Part shown: positions 16,222 to 26,178 of the stretch, in pieces
Layout: every line of letters starts with the position of its first letter
Position numbering within the stretch: position 1 is the first letter of the stretch
Source: Salinispora oceanensis
Lineage (GTDB): Bacteria; Actinomycetota; Actinomycetes; Mycobacteriales; Micromonosporaceae
Direction: 5' to 3'
DNA: 64,000 nucleotides
Assembly (NCBI RefSeq): GCF_000383575.1
Contig: NZ_KB911579.1
Coordinates: forward strand, 2,388,523 to 2,452,522
Translations under genes and position numbers: made by a program
The notes under the pieces: generated by a model
Databases searched by the model: none
What the model saw: only the letters and a program-made list of their open reading frames with translations
What the model was told of the DNA's origin: nothing

Positions 16222-17508
16222 ATGACGTCCACCCTCGCCCCGTCCGGGATCGACCCCGCCGCCAGCCCGGCCCGCGCCCTGGTCTGCCGCGCCTGCTCGG
16301 CCCGCTACCCGCTCATCGCCCAGCACGCCTGTTACGAGTGCTTCGGCCCGCTGGAGGTCGACCACGACCCCGCCGCGCTGGCCGCCGTCACCCGCGAGCA
16401 GATCGAGGCCGGCCCGCGCAACATCTGGCGGTACGCGCCGCTGCTGCCCGTCGGCCAGGACCCGGCCACCCGGGTCACCCTCGACCCGGGCTTCACTCCG
16501 CTGGTCGCGGCCCCGCGGCTGGCCGCCGAGTTGGGCCTCACCGCGCCGCTCTGGGTCAAGGACGACAGCGCCAACCCGACCCACTCGTTCAAAGACCGGG
16601 TGGTGTCGGTGGCGCTGACCGCCGCCCGGTCGTTGGGCTTCACCCGGTTCGCCTGCGCCTCCACCGGGAACCTGGCCAACTCGGTCGCCGCGCACGCCGC
16701 CCGCGCCGGCGCCCCGTCTGTGGTGTTCATCCCCAGCGACCTGGAGCAGGGCAAGGTGCTCACCACCGCCGTGTACGGCGGGGACCTGGTCGCGATCGAC
16801 GGGTCGTACGACGACGTGAACCGGCTCTGCGGCGAACTGGTGGAGACCGACGAGTTCGAGGACACCGCCTTCGTCAACGTCAACGTGCGGCCCTACTACG
16901 CCGAGGGGTCGAAGACGCTCGGCTACGAGGTGGCCGAGCAGCTCGGCTGGCGGATCCCCGCCCAGGTGGTGATTCCGATGGCCTCCGGTGAGCTGCTCAC
17001 AAAGGTCGACAAGGCGTTCGCCGAGTTGGTCGAGATCGGCCTGGTCGAGGCGCCGGCCGGCGGCTGGCGGGTGTTCGGGGCGCAGTCGGCGGGTTGCAGC
17101 CCGATCGCCGCGGCCCTGCACGCCGACAGTGACACCATCAACCCGGTCAAGCCGACCGGCATCGCCAAGTCGCTGAACATCGGTGACCCGGCCGCCGGCC
17201 CGTACGCCCTGGAGTCGGTCCGCCGTACCGGCGGTTGGATGGCGGCGGCCGACGACGACGAGATCCGGGCCGGGATCCGGCTGCTCGCCCGTACCGCCGG
17301 GGTCTTCGCCGAGACCGCCGGCGGGGTGACCGTGGCGGTGCTGCGGAAGCTCGTCGAGTCCGGCCGGCTCGACCCGACCGCCGAGACGGTGATCTTTAAT
17401 ACCGGTGAGGGGCTCAAGACCCTGGATGCGGTGGCGGATCAGGCGGGCCCGAGCCACCGGATCAAGGCGTCGCTGCGCGCGGCCCGGGACGCCGGTCTGA
17501 TGGGTTGA
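16222..17508 (+). CDS. thrC: Threonine synthase
   Basis: This 428-residue PLP enzyme converts O-phosphohomoserine to threonine. The N-terminus has a small zinc-ribbon-like CRACSARYP...CYECFGPL. The PLP lysine is in NPTHSFKDR (about residue 124), the phosphate-binding loop is STGNLAN, and later SGELLT and GEGLKTLD motifs match type I threonine synthase. Control by the upstream SAM-I riboswitch links flux at the homoserine branch point to methionine/SAM status. The ATG at 16222 follows the AGAGGA site. The longer open frame would start inside the riboswitch. Confidence 0.95.
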   Translation: MTSTLAPSGIDPAASPARALVCRACSARYPLIAQHACYECFGPLEVDHDPAALAAVTREQIEAGPRNIWRYAPLLPVGQDPATRVTLDPGFTPLVAAPRLAAELGLTAPLWVKDDSANPTHSFKDRVVSVALTAARSLGFTRFACASTGNLANSVAAHAARAGAPSVVFIPSDLEQGKVLTTAVYGGDLVAIDGSYDDVNRLCGELVETDEFEDTAFVNVNVRPYYAEGSKTLGYEVAEQLGWRIPAQVVIPMASGELLTKVDKAFAELVEIGLVEAPAGGWRVFGAQSAGCSPIAAALHADSDTINPVKPTGIAKSLNIGDPAAGPYALESVRRTGGWMAAADDDEIRAGIRLLARTAGVFAETAGGVTVAVLRKLVESGRLDPTAETVIFNTGEGLKTLDAVADQAGPSHRIKASLRAARDAGLMG

Positions 17509-17779
17509 TCGGCCGATTGATGATCGGTACGGCCGTACTGCGTGAAAACTGCCCGTGCGGGCTTGACGTCCGGTTTTTCTTGACGAAGAATAGCTAACGC
17601 GGGAGGGCTCTCGCCGGAGACTTTGTTCTTTCGACCCAGCGCCAGCGGCGTTGTGTGGGAGTCCCTCCCGACCACCCCAGATTTTCCTGCTGCCGCCGCA
17701 CTGATTTCCTGCCCGGTGGCAAGCCGGGGTCGTCGATAATGACTGGACCGGCCAGCGCCTCGTGGCGCAGGCTGCGGGT
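17509..17779. other. Intergenic region after thrC
   Basis: About 270 bp with no supported gene. It contains a short G/C-rich hairpin (GCCCGTGCGGGC) followed by a T-rich stretch near 17545-17580. That could terminate thrC, although the loop is very small. TTGAC-like elements near 17552 and 17579 may be -35 boxes of the downstream gene. Confidence 0.4.
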
Positions 17780-18778
17780 ATGGGCATCACCATCACCCCC
17801 TTCGGCCCCGCCGACGACCACGCGATCGACGCGGCCATTCAGGTCGAGGCGGCAGCCGCCGCCGTTGATCTGCCTGACTTTCCGCTCTTCTGCCCGCAGC
17901 GGTTCATCGGGTCCGTGCGGCACCCGATGCCCGGCGACGCGCCGGTGCACCTGCTGGCCCACCTCGACGGTGCGGCCGCCGGCCTGGTCACCCTGGAGTT
18001 GCCGCAGCTGGACAACACCGAGAACGTCTTCGTCGACCTGACGGTGCATCCGGCCGCTCGGCGCCGGGGCGTCGGGCGGGCGCTCTTCGACCGCACGGTT
18101 GAGCTGGCCCGGGAACACCGGCGCAAGCGGCTGACCGCGATGACCCTGGACACGGTGGCGGCCGGTGCCGCCTTCGCCCGGACCCTCGGGGCGGACTCCG
18201 TGCTGGCCGACGTCCGCCGCCGGTTGGACCTCGACCAGCTCGACCCCGCGGCGCTGGCCCGCCTGCTGGCTGAGGCCCAGGACCGGGCCACCGACTACCA
18301 GCTGGTGTTCTGGCAGGGCCACACCCCGGAGGAGTACCAGGCCGACGTCGCCTACCTCGAGGGGCGCCTCATCGCCGACGCGCCGATGGGGGACCTGGCG
18401 TGGGAGCCGGAGCGGTACGACGCCGAACGGGTCCGGGCCACCGACGTCGCCCTGGACGCGCGCGGCCGACGTCGCTACCACACCGGAGTACGCCATCGGG
18501 CTTCCGGCCGGCTCGTTGGGTGGACCATGCTCGACGTGGCGGCCACCGTCGACTGGCACGCCCTCCAGCAGATCACGATCGTGGACCCGGAGCACCGGGG
18601 GCACCGTCTCGGCCTGCTCGTCAAGCTCGAGAACCTGCGGTACCTGCGGTCCCACGAACCGGCGGTGCGGGTCATCAACACCTTCAACGCCGCCGCCAAC
18701 GATCACATGATCGCCATCAACGAGCAGCTCGGGTTCCGGGTCGCGGACCGCTGGTCCAACTGGCAGTTGACGATCTGA
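17780..18778 (+). CDS. Double-GNAT-domain acetyltransferase-like protein
   Basis: 332 residues with two GNAT-like halves. The first half holds a standard acetyl-CoA loop (VHPAARRRGVGRALFDRTV). The second has VDPEHRGHRLGLLVKLENL followed by a typical motif B helix. This layout is common in actinobacteria and resembles MshD-type enzymes, but it is not mshD, which lies at 50612. The ATG at 17780 (MGITITPFG) is chosen over an in-frame GTG 18 bases upstream. Substrate is unknown. Confidence 0.85.
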   Translation: MGITITPFGPADDHAIDAAIQVEAAAAAVDLPDFPLFCPQRFIGSVRHPMPGDAPVHLLAHLDGAAAGLVTLELPQLDNTENVFVDLTVHPAARRRGVGRALFDRTVELAREHRRKRLTAMTLDTVAAGAAFARTLGADSVLADVRRRLDLDQLDPAALARLLAEAQDRATDYQLVFWQGHTPEEYQADVAYLEGRLIADAPMGDLAWEPERYDAERVRATDVALDARGRRRYHTGVRHRASGRLVGWTMLDVAATVDWHALQQITIVDPEHRGHRLGLLVKLENLRYLRSHEPAVRVINTFNAAANDHMIAINEQLGFRVADRWSNWQLTI

Positions 18779-18830
18779 TCTGTGACGCGGCCCTACTGAT
18801 CGTGCTGGCATCTGTTGCATGATGTCGGGC

Positions 18831-20504
18831 ATGACGGAGACCCCGCACCCCCTGTACGACAGGCACGCCGAGACCCTCGACCGGGCGCTGACCGCCATCT
18901 CGCAGCGCGGATACTGGTCGGCCTACCCGGAGTCGCCCAGCCCGCGGGTGTACGGCGAGACCGCCGCCGACGACGGCAAGGCGGCCTTCCAGGCGTACCT
19001 CGGTCGTGACTTTCCCCTTGACCAAGCCGGCGACGGGAGCACGGTCCGGACCGAGGTCAGCCCCTTCGGCGTCGACCTGGGCGTCGGCTACCCGCACGCG
19101 AGCGCCGACCACCTCACCACGGCCGCCGCCACGGCACTGCCGTCGTGGCGGGACGCCGGCCCCCGGGCGCGGGTCGGCGTCTGCCTGGAGATCCTGGATC
19201 GGCTGCACCGCAACGTCTTCGAGCTGGCCAACGCGGTGCAGTTCACCAGTGGGCAGGCGTTCGTGATGGCCTTCCAGGCGGGTGGGGCGCACGCGTTGGA
19301 CCGGGCGTTGGAGGCGCTCGCCTACGCGTACGCGGAGATGACCCGGCACCCGGGCACGGCCGGCTGGGAGAAGGCGGCGGGCAAGGGCGACCCGCTGCGG
19401 ATGACCAAGACCTTCCACGTGGTGCCGCGCGGCGTCGCGCTGGTGATCGGCTGCAACACCTTCCCGACCTGGAACTCGTACCCGGGGCTCTTCGCCTCGC
19501 TGGTCACCGGCAACCCGGTGATCGTCAAGCCGCACCCGCGCGCGGTGCTGCCGCTCGCGATTACGGTGCGGTACGCGCGCCAGGTGCTCGCCGAGGCCGG
19601 CTTCGACCCGAACCTGGTGCAGCTCGCCGCCGAAGCGCCAGGCGAGAAGCTCGCCTCCACGCTGGCCCAGCATCCGGCGGTACGGATCGTCGACTTCACC
19701 GGCTCCTCCGAGTACGGCGACTGGCTGGAGGCCAACGCTCGGCAGGCGCAGGTCTACACCGAGAAGGCCGGCCTGAACGCGGTGGTGATCGACTCCACCG
19801 ACGACTTCGGCGGGATGTGCCGCAACCTGGGTTTCACGCTGACCCTCTACAGCGGCCAGATGTGCACCACCTCGCAGAACATCCTGATTCCCCGGGACGG
19901 CATCGAGACCGACCAGGGGCACAAGAGCTTCGCCGAGGTGGCGGCCGGCATCGCGGCGGCGGTAGGCAAGCTCACCGCCGATCCGGCGCGCGGCGTGGAG
20001 TTGACCGGTGCGATCGTCAACGACGGGGTGTTGGAGCGGCTGGACGAGGTGACCAAGGTCGGTGAGTCGGTGCTGGATTCCCGTACCGTCACCCACCCGG
20101 CCTTCCCCGGCGCGGTGGTCCGGACGCCGACCATCGTCCGGCTGAACGCCGACGACACCGCCACCTACACCCGGGAGTGGTTTGGCCCGATCTCGTTCGT
20201 GATCGGGACCGACTCGACCGAGCACAGCCTGGAGCTCCTGCGCGCCACGGTGGGTGAGCAGGGTGCGTTGACCGCGGCGGTCTACTCCACCGAGGACGCG
20301 GTGCTGGACGCGGCCGAGACGGCGGCGGTTGAGGTCGGGGTGCACCTTTCGGCGAACCTGACCGGAGGTGTCTTCGTGAACCAGTCGGCGGCCTTCTCCG
20401 ACTTCCATGGCAGCGGCGCTAACCCGGCGGCGAACGCGGCTCTCACCGATGGCGCCTACGTCGCCAACCGGTTCCGCATCGTGCAGAGCCGTCGCCACGT
20501 CTGA
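18831..20504 (+). CDS. paaN: Phenylacetic acid degradation protein PaaN
   Basis: 557 residues of the PaaN aldehyde-dehydrogenase family. An NAD(P)-binding region (FPTWNSYPGLFASLVTGN) and FTGSSEYGDWL precede the general-base Glu in TEKAGLNAV. The catalytic Cys is in SGQMCTTSQN (about residue 345). PaaN-type proteins work in aerobic phenylacetate catabolism, where ring-opened semialdehydes are oxidised. No other paa genes are in the window, so it stands alone here. Three nearby ATGs exist (18819, 18822, 18831). I chose 18831 because MTETPHPLY looks like the family N-terminus, but no clear ribosome site decides it. Confidence 0.9.
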   Translation: MTETPHPLYDRHAETLDRALTAISQRGYWSAYPESPSPRVYGETAADDGKAAFQAYLGRDFPLDQAGDGSTVRTEVSPFGVDLGVGYPHASADHLTTAAATALPSWRDAGPRARVGVCLEILDRLHRNVFELANAVQFTSGQAFVMAFQAGGAHALDRALEALAYAYAEMTRHPGTAGWEKAAGKGDPLRMTKTFHVVPRGVALVIGCNTFPTWNSYPGLFASLVTGNPVIVKPHPRAVLPLAITVRYARQVLAEAGFDPNLVQLAAEAPGEKLASTLAQHPAVRIVDFTGSSEYGDWLEANARQAQVYTEKAGLNAVVIDSTDDFGGMCRNLGFTLTLYSGQMCTTSQNILIPRDGIETDQGHKSFAEVAAGIAAAVGKLTADPARGVELTGAIVNDGVLERLDEVTKVGESVLDSRTVTHPAFPGAVVRTPTIVRLNADDTATYTREWFGPISFVIGTDSTEHSLELLRATVGEQGALTAAVYSTEDAVLDAAETAAVEVGVHLSANLTGGVFVNQSAAFSDFHGSGANPAANAALTDGAYVANRFRIVQSRRHV

Positions 20505-20648
20505 GCAGACCCAGCCCCGCGCGGCTGCGGGCGCGCGAACGCGGCTCACGCCTCGCGTTCATGCTCTGCGCCGTGGTCGGTTCCGGGCGGACGACTCCTT
20601 CGCGGTGTTGTCCGCCCGGTGCCAGGCTGCTGGCAAAACGAAGACGAG

Positions 20649-21482
20649 CTAGGGCTTGCGAGCGATGCCGGCCCAGTAGTAGGCGGCGTGCGGGTCGGTG
20701 GGCGCGCCGTCGTCGGGCTGCCAGGCCGCCACCGGGACGATTCCCGGCTCCACCAGTTCCCAACCCTCGAAGAACCGGGCGACCTCGTCGCGGCTGCGGG
20801 GCACGAGGGTCATGCCGCTGCCAACGGCAGCGTCCACGGCCGTCTTGACGGCCTCGGGGTTGAAGTCGCCGGTCGGATGGGTAATCGCCACGTAGCTACC
20901 GGACGGCAGGGCGTCCATCAGTACCCGAATCTTGCGCCACGGGTCGTCGGCGTCCTCGAGCAGCATCAGGGTCGCGATTATCGTCAGCGCGACCGGCTGG
21001 TCAAGGTCAAGCACCTCGCGCAGTTTCCGGTGGTTGACAATCAACCCCGGCTCCCGCAGGTCAGCGTGGAGGTACTCGCTGCGCCCCTGCTCGGTACTGA
21101 TCATCAGGGCCCGGGCGTGGGCTAGGACAATGGGGTCATTGTCGACATAGACCACTCGGGTCTCCGGGGCGATCTGCTGGGCTACCTCGTGCAGATTCGG
21201 CCTGGTGGGGATGCCGGTGCCGACGTCCAGGAACTGCCGCACGCCGGCCTGCCCGACCAGGTAGCGGGCCACGCGGTGGACAAATCGACGGTTCTCGGCG
21301 GCCATGGACCGCACCGTCGGGATCGCCGCTATCAGGGCCTCGGCGACGGCCCGGTCAGCGGCGAAGTTGTCCTTACCCCCGAGCCAGTAGTCGTAGATCC
21401 GCGCGGAATGTGGCACACCGTTATCTATCGTGGACGATTCGGTCCGCTGCTGATCTGCCGTAGCCGGGTTGCTGCTGGGCAC
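20649..21482 (-). CDS. SAM-dependent methyltransferase (PF04672 family)
   Basis: 277 residues of the actinobacterial family once called DUF574. Hallmarks are the N-terminal SARIYDYWLGGKDNFA, QFLDVGTGIPT (SAM site) and VVYVDNDPIVL. The substrate of the family is not established. The start is the GTG at 21482, five bases after AGGAGG; an in-frame GTG at 21488 overlaps that site. It is convergent with paaN. Confidence 0.88.
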   Translation of the reverse strand: MPSSNPATADQQRTESSTIDNGVPHSARIYDYWLGGKDNFAADRAVAEALIAAIPTVRSMAAENRRFVHRVARYLVGQAGVRQFLDVGTGIPTRPNLHEVAQQIAPETRVVYVDNDPIVLAHARALMISTEQGRSEYLHADLREPGLIVNHRKLREVLDLDQPVALTIIATLMLLEDADDPWRKIRVLMDALPSGSYVAITHPTGDFNPEAVKTAVDAAVGSGMTLVPRSRDEVARFFEGWELVEPGIVPVAAWQPDDGAPTDPHAAYYWAGIARKP

Positions 21483-21668
21483 GGTCACCTCCTACTAAGG
21501 ATGCTCGTGGAGCGGGCGGCATTCAGCCTAGCCGGACATCGACACCGACGGCATTCCCAGTGATCAGTGCGGGCCCAGCCGGGCGGCACCGGGTACGCCC
21601 CCCGGCTGGGCCCGCCGGTCGGGGTTCGTGTCGGTGGTCCGAACCTGGTCGGCGTCGTACCGCGTCGT

Positions 21669-22205
21669 TCAGGCCGGGCGACGCATCTGTAGCTCGGTGA
21701 GCGTCGGGATCGTCGGGTGTGGAAGGCGGCGGCCGGTGTCGATGAACCCCAACCGACGGTACGCCCGGTAGGCCCGCTCGTTACCGACCACGACCTCCAG
21801 CATCAGCTCCGGACGACCGCAGGCGCGGGACCAGCCGGCCACCGCGTCGATCAGGTCGGGGAGCAGCCCGCTGCCCCGCCAGGACGGGGTGATGTAGACG
21901 GCGAAGATGACGGTGAGCCCCGGTTCATCCGGAGTCGTCGCGCCCCCGGCATGTCCGACCAGGCGGCCGCTCGGGTCCGCGACGAACTGCGCGTTGGTGA
22001 TGCCCGCCGAGGTGTACGCGATGCGCGCCGCGTAGTCGGCGTGGGGGCGGGCTGCCGCGTCGGCCAGCGTCTCCAGGAAGGCCAGCGGTGCGTCGGCGAG
22101 CATCTCCAGCCGCAGCGCCCGCATCCTGGCGGCGTCGGCTGGCTGGACCCGACGGACCCGCGCCCGCCGGGTCGATGCCGGCCCCGGGGTGGGATCGCTC
22201 GTCAT
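21669..22205 (-). CDS. GNAT family N-acetyltransferase
   Basis: 178 residues with the GNAT fold. YITPSWRGSGLLPDLIDAV is the acetyl-CoA-binding loop and helix, and VVVGNERAYRAYRRLGFIDTG is the conserved C-terminal motif. The substrate is unknown. The ATG at 22205 has no ribosome site, but a TGATAAAT -10-like element lies about 8 bp upstream, so the message may be leaderless (inference). Confidence 0.87.
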   Translation of the reverse strand: MTSDPTPGPASTRRARVRRVQPADAARMRALRLEMLADAPLAFLETLADAAARPHADYAARIAYTSAGITNAQFVADPSGRLVGHAGGATTPDEPGLTVIFAVYITPSWRGSGLLPDLIDAVAGWSRACGRPELMLEVVVGNERAYRAYRRLGFIDTGRRLPHPTIPTLTELQMRRPA

Positions 22206-22416
22206 GTCGGTTATTTATCACAACGATGCCTGACGATGTGGGTCCACTCGGCGTATGTCCGATTTGTGGCCGTGCGCCGTCGTCACGCCTCGTGTAGCGT
22301 GCGATTTCGGTCACCGGTTCAGCGGCCGTCGCCGATCGTCGAACCGGTACCACCCGTCGGCCGGTGTGCCGGCTCGGCCGGGGTGAGTGGAGTCGCGCAG
22401 AGTTAGGAAGTGCACC

Positions 22417-22620
22417 GTGGCACAGGGCACCGTGAAGTGGTTCAACGCCGAAAAGGGCTACGGCTTCATCGCCGTTGACGGGGGGCAGGACGTCTTCGTC
22501 CACTTCTCTGCTATCGAGATGGACGGCTACAAGGCGCTGGACGATGGCCAGCGGGTGGAGTTCGAGATCGCCCAAGGTCAGAAGGGCCCGCAGGCCGAAC
22601 GGGTGCGCGTCGTCGCCTGA
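22417..22620 (+). CDS. Cold-shock domain protein
   Basis: 67 residues, a single cold-shock domain with both RNA-binding motifs intact (KGYGFI and VFVHFSAI). It should bind single-stranded RNA or DNA as a CspA-type chaperone. The GTG at 22417 (AQGTVKWFN start) follows AGGAAG. Family length is 65-70 residues, so it is complete. A strong hairpin terminator follows at 22636. Confidence 0.96.
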   Translation: MAQGTVKWFNAEKGYGFIAVDGGQDVFVHFSAIEMDGYKALDDGQRVEFEIAQGQKGPQAERVRVVA

Positions 22621-22635
22621 GCGAGCGGCGCTGCC

Positions 22636-22667
22636 TTGGGGGCGACCGGCGTGACGGTCGTCCCCAA
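22636..22667 (+). terminator. Hairpin terminator of the cold-shock gene
   Basis: A 13-bp stem, TTGGGGGCGACCG paired with CGGTCGTCCCCAA with one G-T pair, has a 6-nt loop and is followed by AAAT. It begins 16 bases after the cold-shock stop codon. Confidence 0.75.
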
Positions 22668-22884
22668 AATCGTCGCCGCCCAGCCGACCGGCTCGGGCTG
22701 GCGCGCGGTCGGGATCACGCGGCTTCCCGCACCGCTCCTCGTTCGTGATCCGGCTCTCGCCGGGTAGCTGCTCCCGCGTTTGGCCGCGGCTAACGACATG
22801 TACTGCCGTGTCCCTGTTTGCGCGGCCACCGCTGCGCTGTTGTTCCGGCGCCGCAGCGGTCTCGGTGCCGCACTGTCATCCTCC
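22668..22884. other. Intergenic stretch between two hairpins
   Basis: About 215 bp without a supported gene, lying between the cold-shock terminator and the perfect hairpin at 22885. It could hold a small RNA ending at that hairpin, but nothing else supports it. Confidence 0.25.
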
Positions 22885-22915
22885 CGAGCCCTACCTGACC
22901 AGCGGGTAGGGCTCG
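22885..22915. terminator. Perfect 11-bp hairpin upstream of groEL
   Basis: CGAGCCCTACC and GGTAGGGCTCG form a perfect 11-bp stem with a 9-nt loop. The tail TCGTT is only weakly T-rich, so it may act as a bidirectional terminator insulating groEL from the upstream side. Confidence 0.6.
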
Positions 22916-23001
22916 TCGTTGTGGCTGCCGCGCGTCGGCGTGCGAGGGGCTGGTGAACGTCGCTCGGCGGGCGGTGGAAGTCGACTGCCTGGGCGATCGT
23001 G

Positions 23002-23028
23002 CTTGCACTCGGCAGGGGGGAGTGCTAA
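23002..23028. promoter_or_regulatory. CIRCE operator 1 (HrcA site)
   Basis: CTTGCACTC, 9 bases, then GAGTGCTAA: seven of nine positions pair and it matches the CIRCE consensus TTAGCACTC-N9-GAGTGCTAA. It lies about 235 bp before the groEL ATG. Confidence 0.85.
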
Positions 23029-23036
23029 ACAGGTCC

Positions 23037-23063
23037 TTGGCACTCGCATACCGTGAGTGCCAA
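23037..23063. promoter_or_regulatory. CIRCE operator 2 (HrcA site)
   Basis: TTGGCACTC, 9 bases, then GAGTGCCAA: a perfect inverted repeat with the 9-base CIRCE spacing, 8 bp after operator 1. Two operators imply tight heat-shock repression by HrcA, which is not in the window. Confidence 0.92.
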
Positions 23064-23187
23064 TGGTCGGGGCGGGAGGGCCACGGTCGCGGCGGCGTCG
23101 CAGGACGCGGGTGCGGCAGTTGGCCGGTCGTCGCGGGCTATCCGGCCCGGCCGACGGACGTCGCCGTCGCCAGGTGGCGATGTCTGA

Positions 23188-24885
<1,698 letters not shown>

Positions 24886-24903
24886 GTCCAGTTTTCGCGA
24901 GAC

Positions 24904-24938
24904 CAGCGGGGCGGGCCGTTCAGCGGTCCGCCCCGCTG
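24904..24938 (+). terminator. groEL terminator hairpin
   Basis: CAGCGGGGCGG and CCGCCCCGCTG form a perfect 11-bp GC-rich stem 18 bases after the groEL stop. It is shared with the end of the convergent small gene. There is no T-run, as is common in high-GC actinobacteria. Confidence 0.85.
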
Positions 24939-24943
24939 CGTGT

Positions 24944-25147
24944 TCACGTTGGCAGCGGCCGTTGGTTGCGCCGCTTCTGCGTCTGGTCGTACGGCTGGGG
25001 CGCCGGGACCGGCTCGTCCACGACCGGCACCGGTTCGTCAACGGGCGGCTCGTCGGCGCCGTCCATCTCCGCCTGCTGTTCGGCGTCGCCGAAGTCGAGG
25101 CGGTCAACGGGCAACGGTGGCCCGGGCTGTTCGTCGTCCGTCGTCAT
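24944..25147 (-). CDS. Small acidic Pro-rich hypothetical protein
   Basis: 67 residues, rich in Asp, Glu and Pro (DEPPVDEPVPVVDEPVPAPQ is its core), ending in a basic QKRRNQRPLPT. It has no membrane segment or known domain and is probably disordered. GAAGGAGG precedes the ATG at 25147, which supports it as a real gene. Function is unknown. Confidence 0.6.
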   Translation of the reverse strand: MTTDDEQPGPPLPVDRLDFGDAEQQAEMDGADEPPVDEPVPVVDEPVPAPQPYDQTQKRRNQRPLPT

Positions 25148-25233
25148 GTGGGCCTCCTTCACCGAAACGGTAGGGGCCGTTGCCGGCTAATGGGGGCGAA
25201 TGACGCTATCGGATGATCTATCCTATTCGCCGG

Positions 25234-26163
25234 TTATTGCTCCCCGAGGCTCCGCCGGTACCCGAAGAAGACCCGCTCGATCCAGGCGCCCGCGCTGCCC
25301 GAGTAGAACCGAACCGGCCCCACCCAACCAATCTGCGCCTGCGCGATCCCCGCGGCCCGCTGGTCGGCGAGGCAGCGACGCAGCAGCACCCCACCGATCC
25401 CGGACCCCGCCGCGGCCGGCGCGGTGCCCATCGGGCCGAACCAACCCGGCCGGGACGAACCCCAGGCGGCGAAGCCGAGGAGGTCGCCGTCGCGCTCGGC
25501 GAGATGGCAGCCGGCCCGGTCCCGGCCGATCGACTCGGCCACCTCCACGGCCCAGGCGCCGTCGAAGGTCCCCGACGCGAACGCCGTTAGCGCCGGCAGA
25601 TCCGCCGGCTCCGCCCGCCGTACCGTCACCCCCTGACCGGCCAGCCGCTGCTCCGCCGGTGTCGTCGTCCGCAGCGCCGGGCTCTCGGTGCAGGAGAGGT
25701 CGGCGGTCATGTTCCAGGCCGTGCCGTCCCGGGTGTACCCGAGCGCCTCCGCCGCACAGATCGCCGGCGTGTAGCGCACATCAATGCCGGGCCAGGCATA
25801 GTACGGCGGGTTGCCGGCCAGCAGCACCTCTCTCGCCCCGAGGCCGGCGAGCCGTTGCTCGGCGCGCGACACCAGCGCCCGCGCCACGCCCCGCCGCCGG
25901 TGCGCCGGCTCCACCGCGATCAGGTCCACATGCCCGGCTGGGCTGCTCGGCGTGGAGAGTGAGCCGAGCAGTACGCCGATGAGCCGGTCGTCCCGGTGCG
26001 CGCCCAGCGCGACGACGGGGCGGTGCGCGGCCGCCCGCGGCCAGAGCGTCTCCACGATCGCCCCCGCCTCGGCGGCGTCATCCGGCAGATCCAGAGACCG
26101 GCCGCACAGCTCGATCACGGTCGGTAGCTGCTCCGGCGTCAGCTCGGTGACCTTGAGATCCAT
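25234..26163 (-). CDS. Double-GNAT acetyltransferase-like protein
   Basis: 309 residues with two GNAT halves. The first carries AVEPAHRRRGVARALVSRA and the second APAAAGSGIGGVLLRRCLA at the acetyl-CoA site. YYAWPGIDVRYTPAI is a conserved segment of this actinobacterial type. It is adjacent to, and in the same orientation as, the subtilisin gene, which ends at 26179, but a shared function is not evident. The ATG at 26163 starts the GNAT domain directly. Confidence 0.85.
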   Translation of the reverse strand: MDLKVTELTPEQLPTVIELCGRSLDLPDDAAEAGAIVETLWPRAAAHRPVVALGAHRDDRLIGVLLGSLSTPSSPAGHVDLIAVEPAHRRRGVARALVSRAEQRLAGLGAREVLLAGNPPYYAWPGIDVRYTPAICAAEALGYTRDGTAWNMTADLSCTESPALRTTTPAEQRLAGQGVTVRRAEPADLPALTAFASGTFDGAWAVEVAESIGRDRAGCHLAERDGDLLGFAAWGSSRPGWFGPMGTAPAAAGSGIGGVLLRRCLADQRAAGIAQAQIGWVGPVRFYSGSAGAWIERVFFGYRRSLGEQ

Positions 26164-26178
26164 GGACGCTGACCCTAG

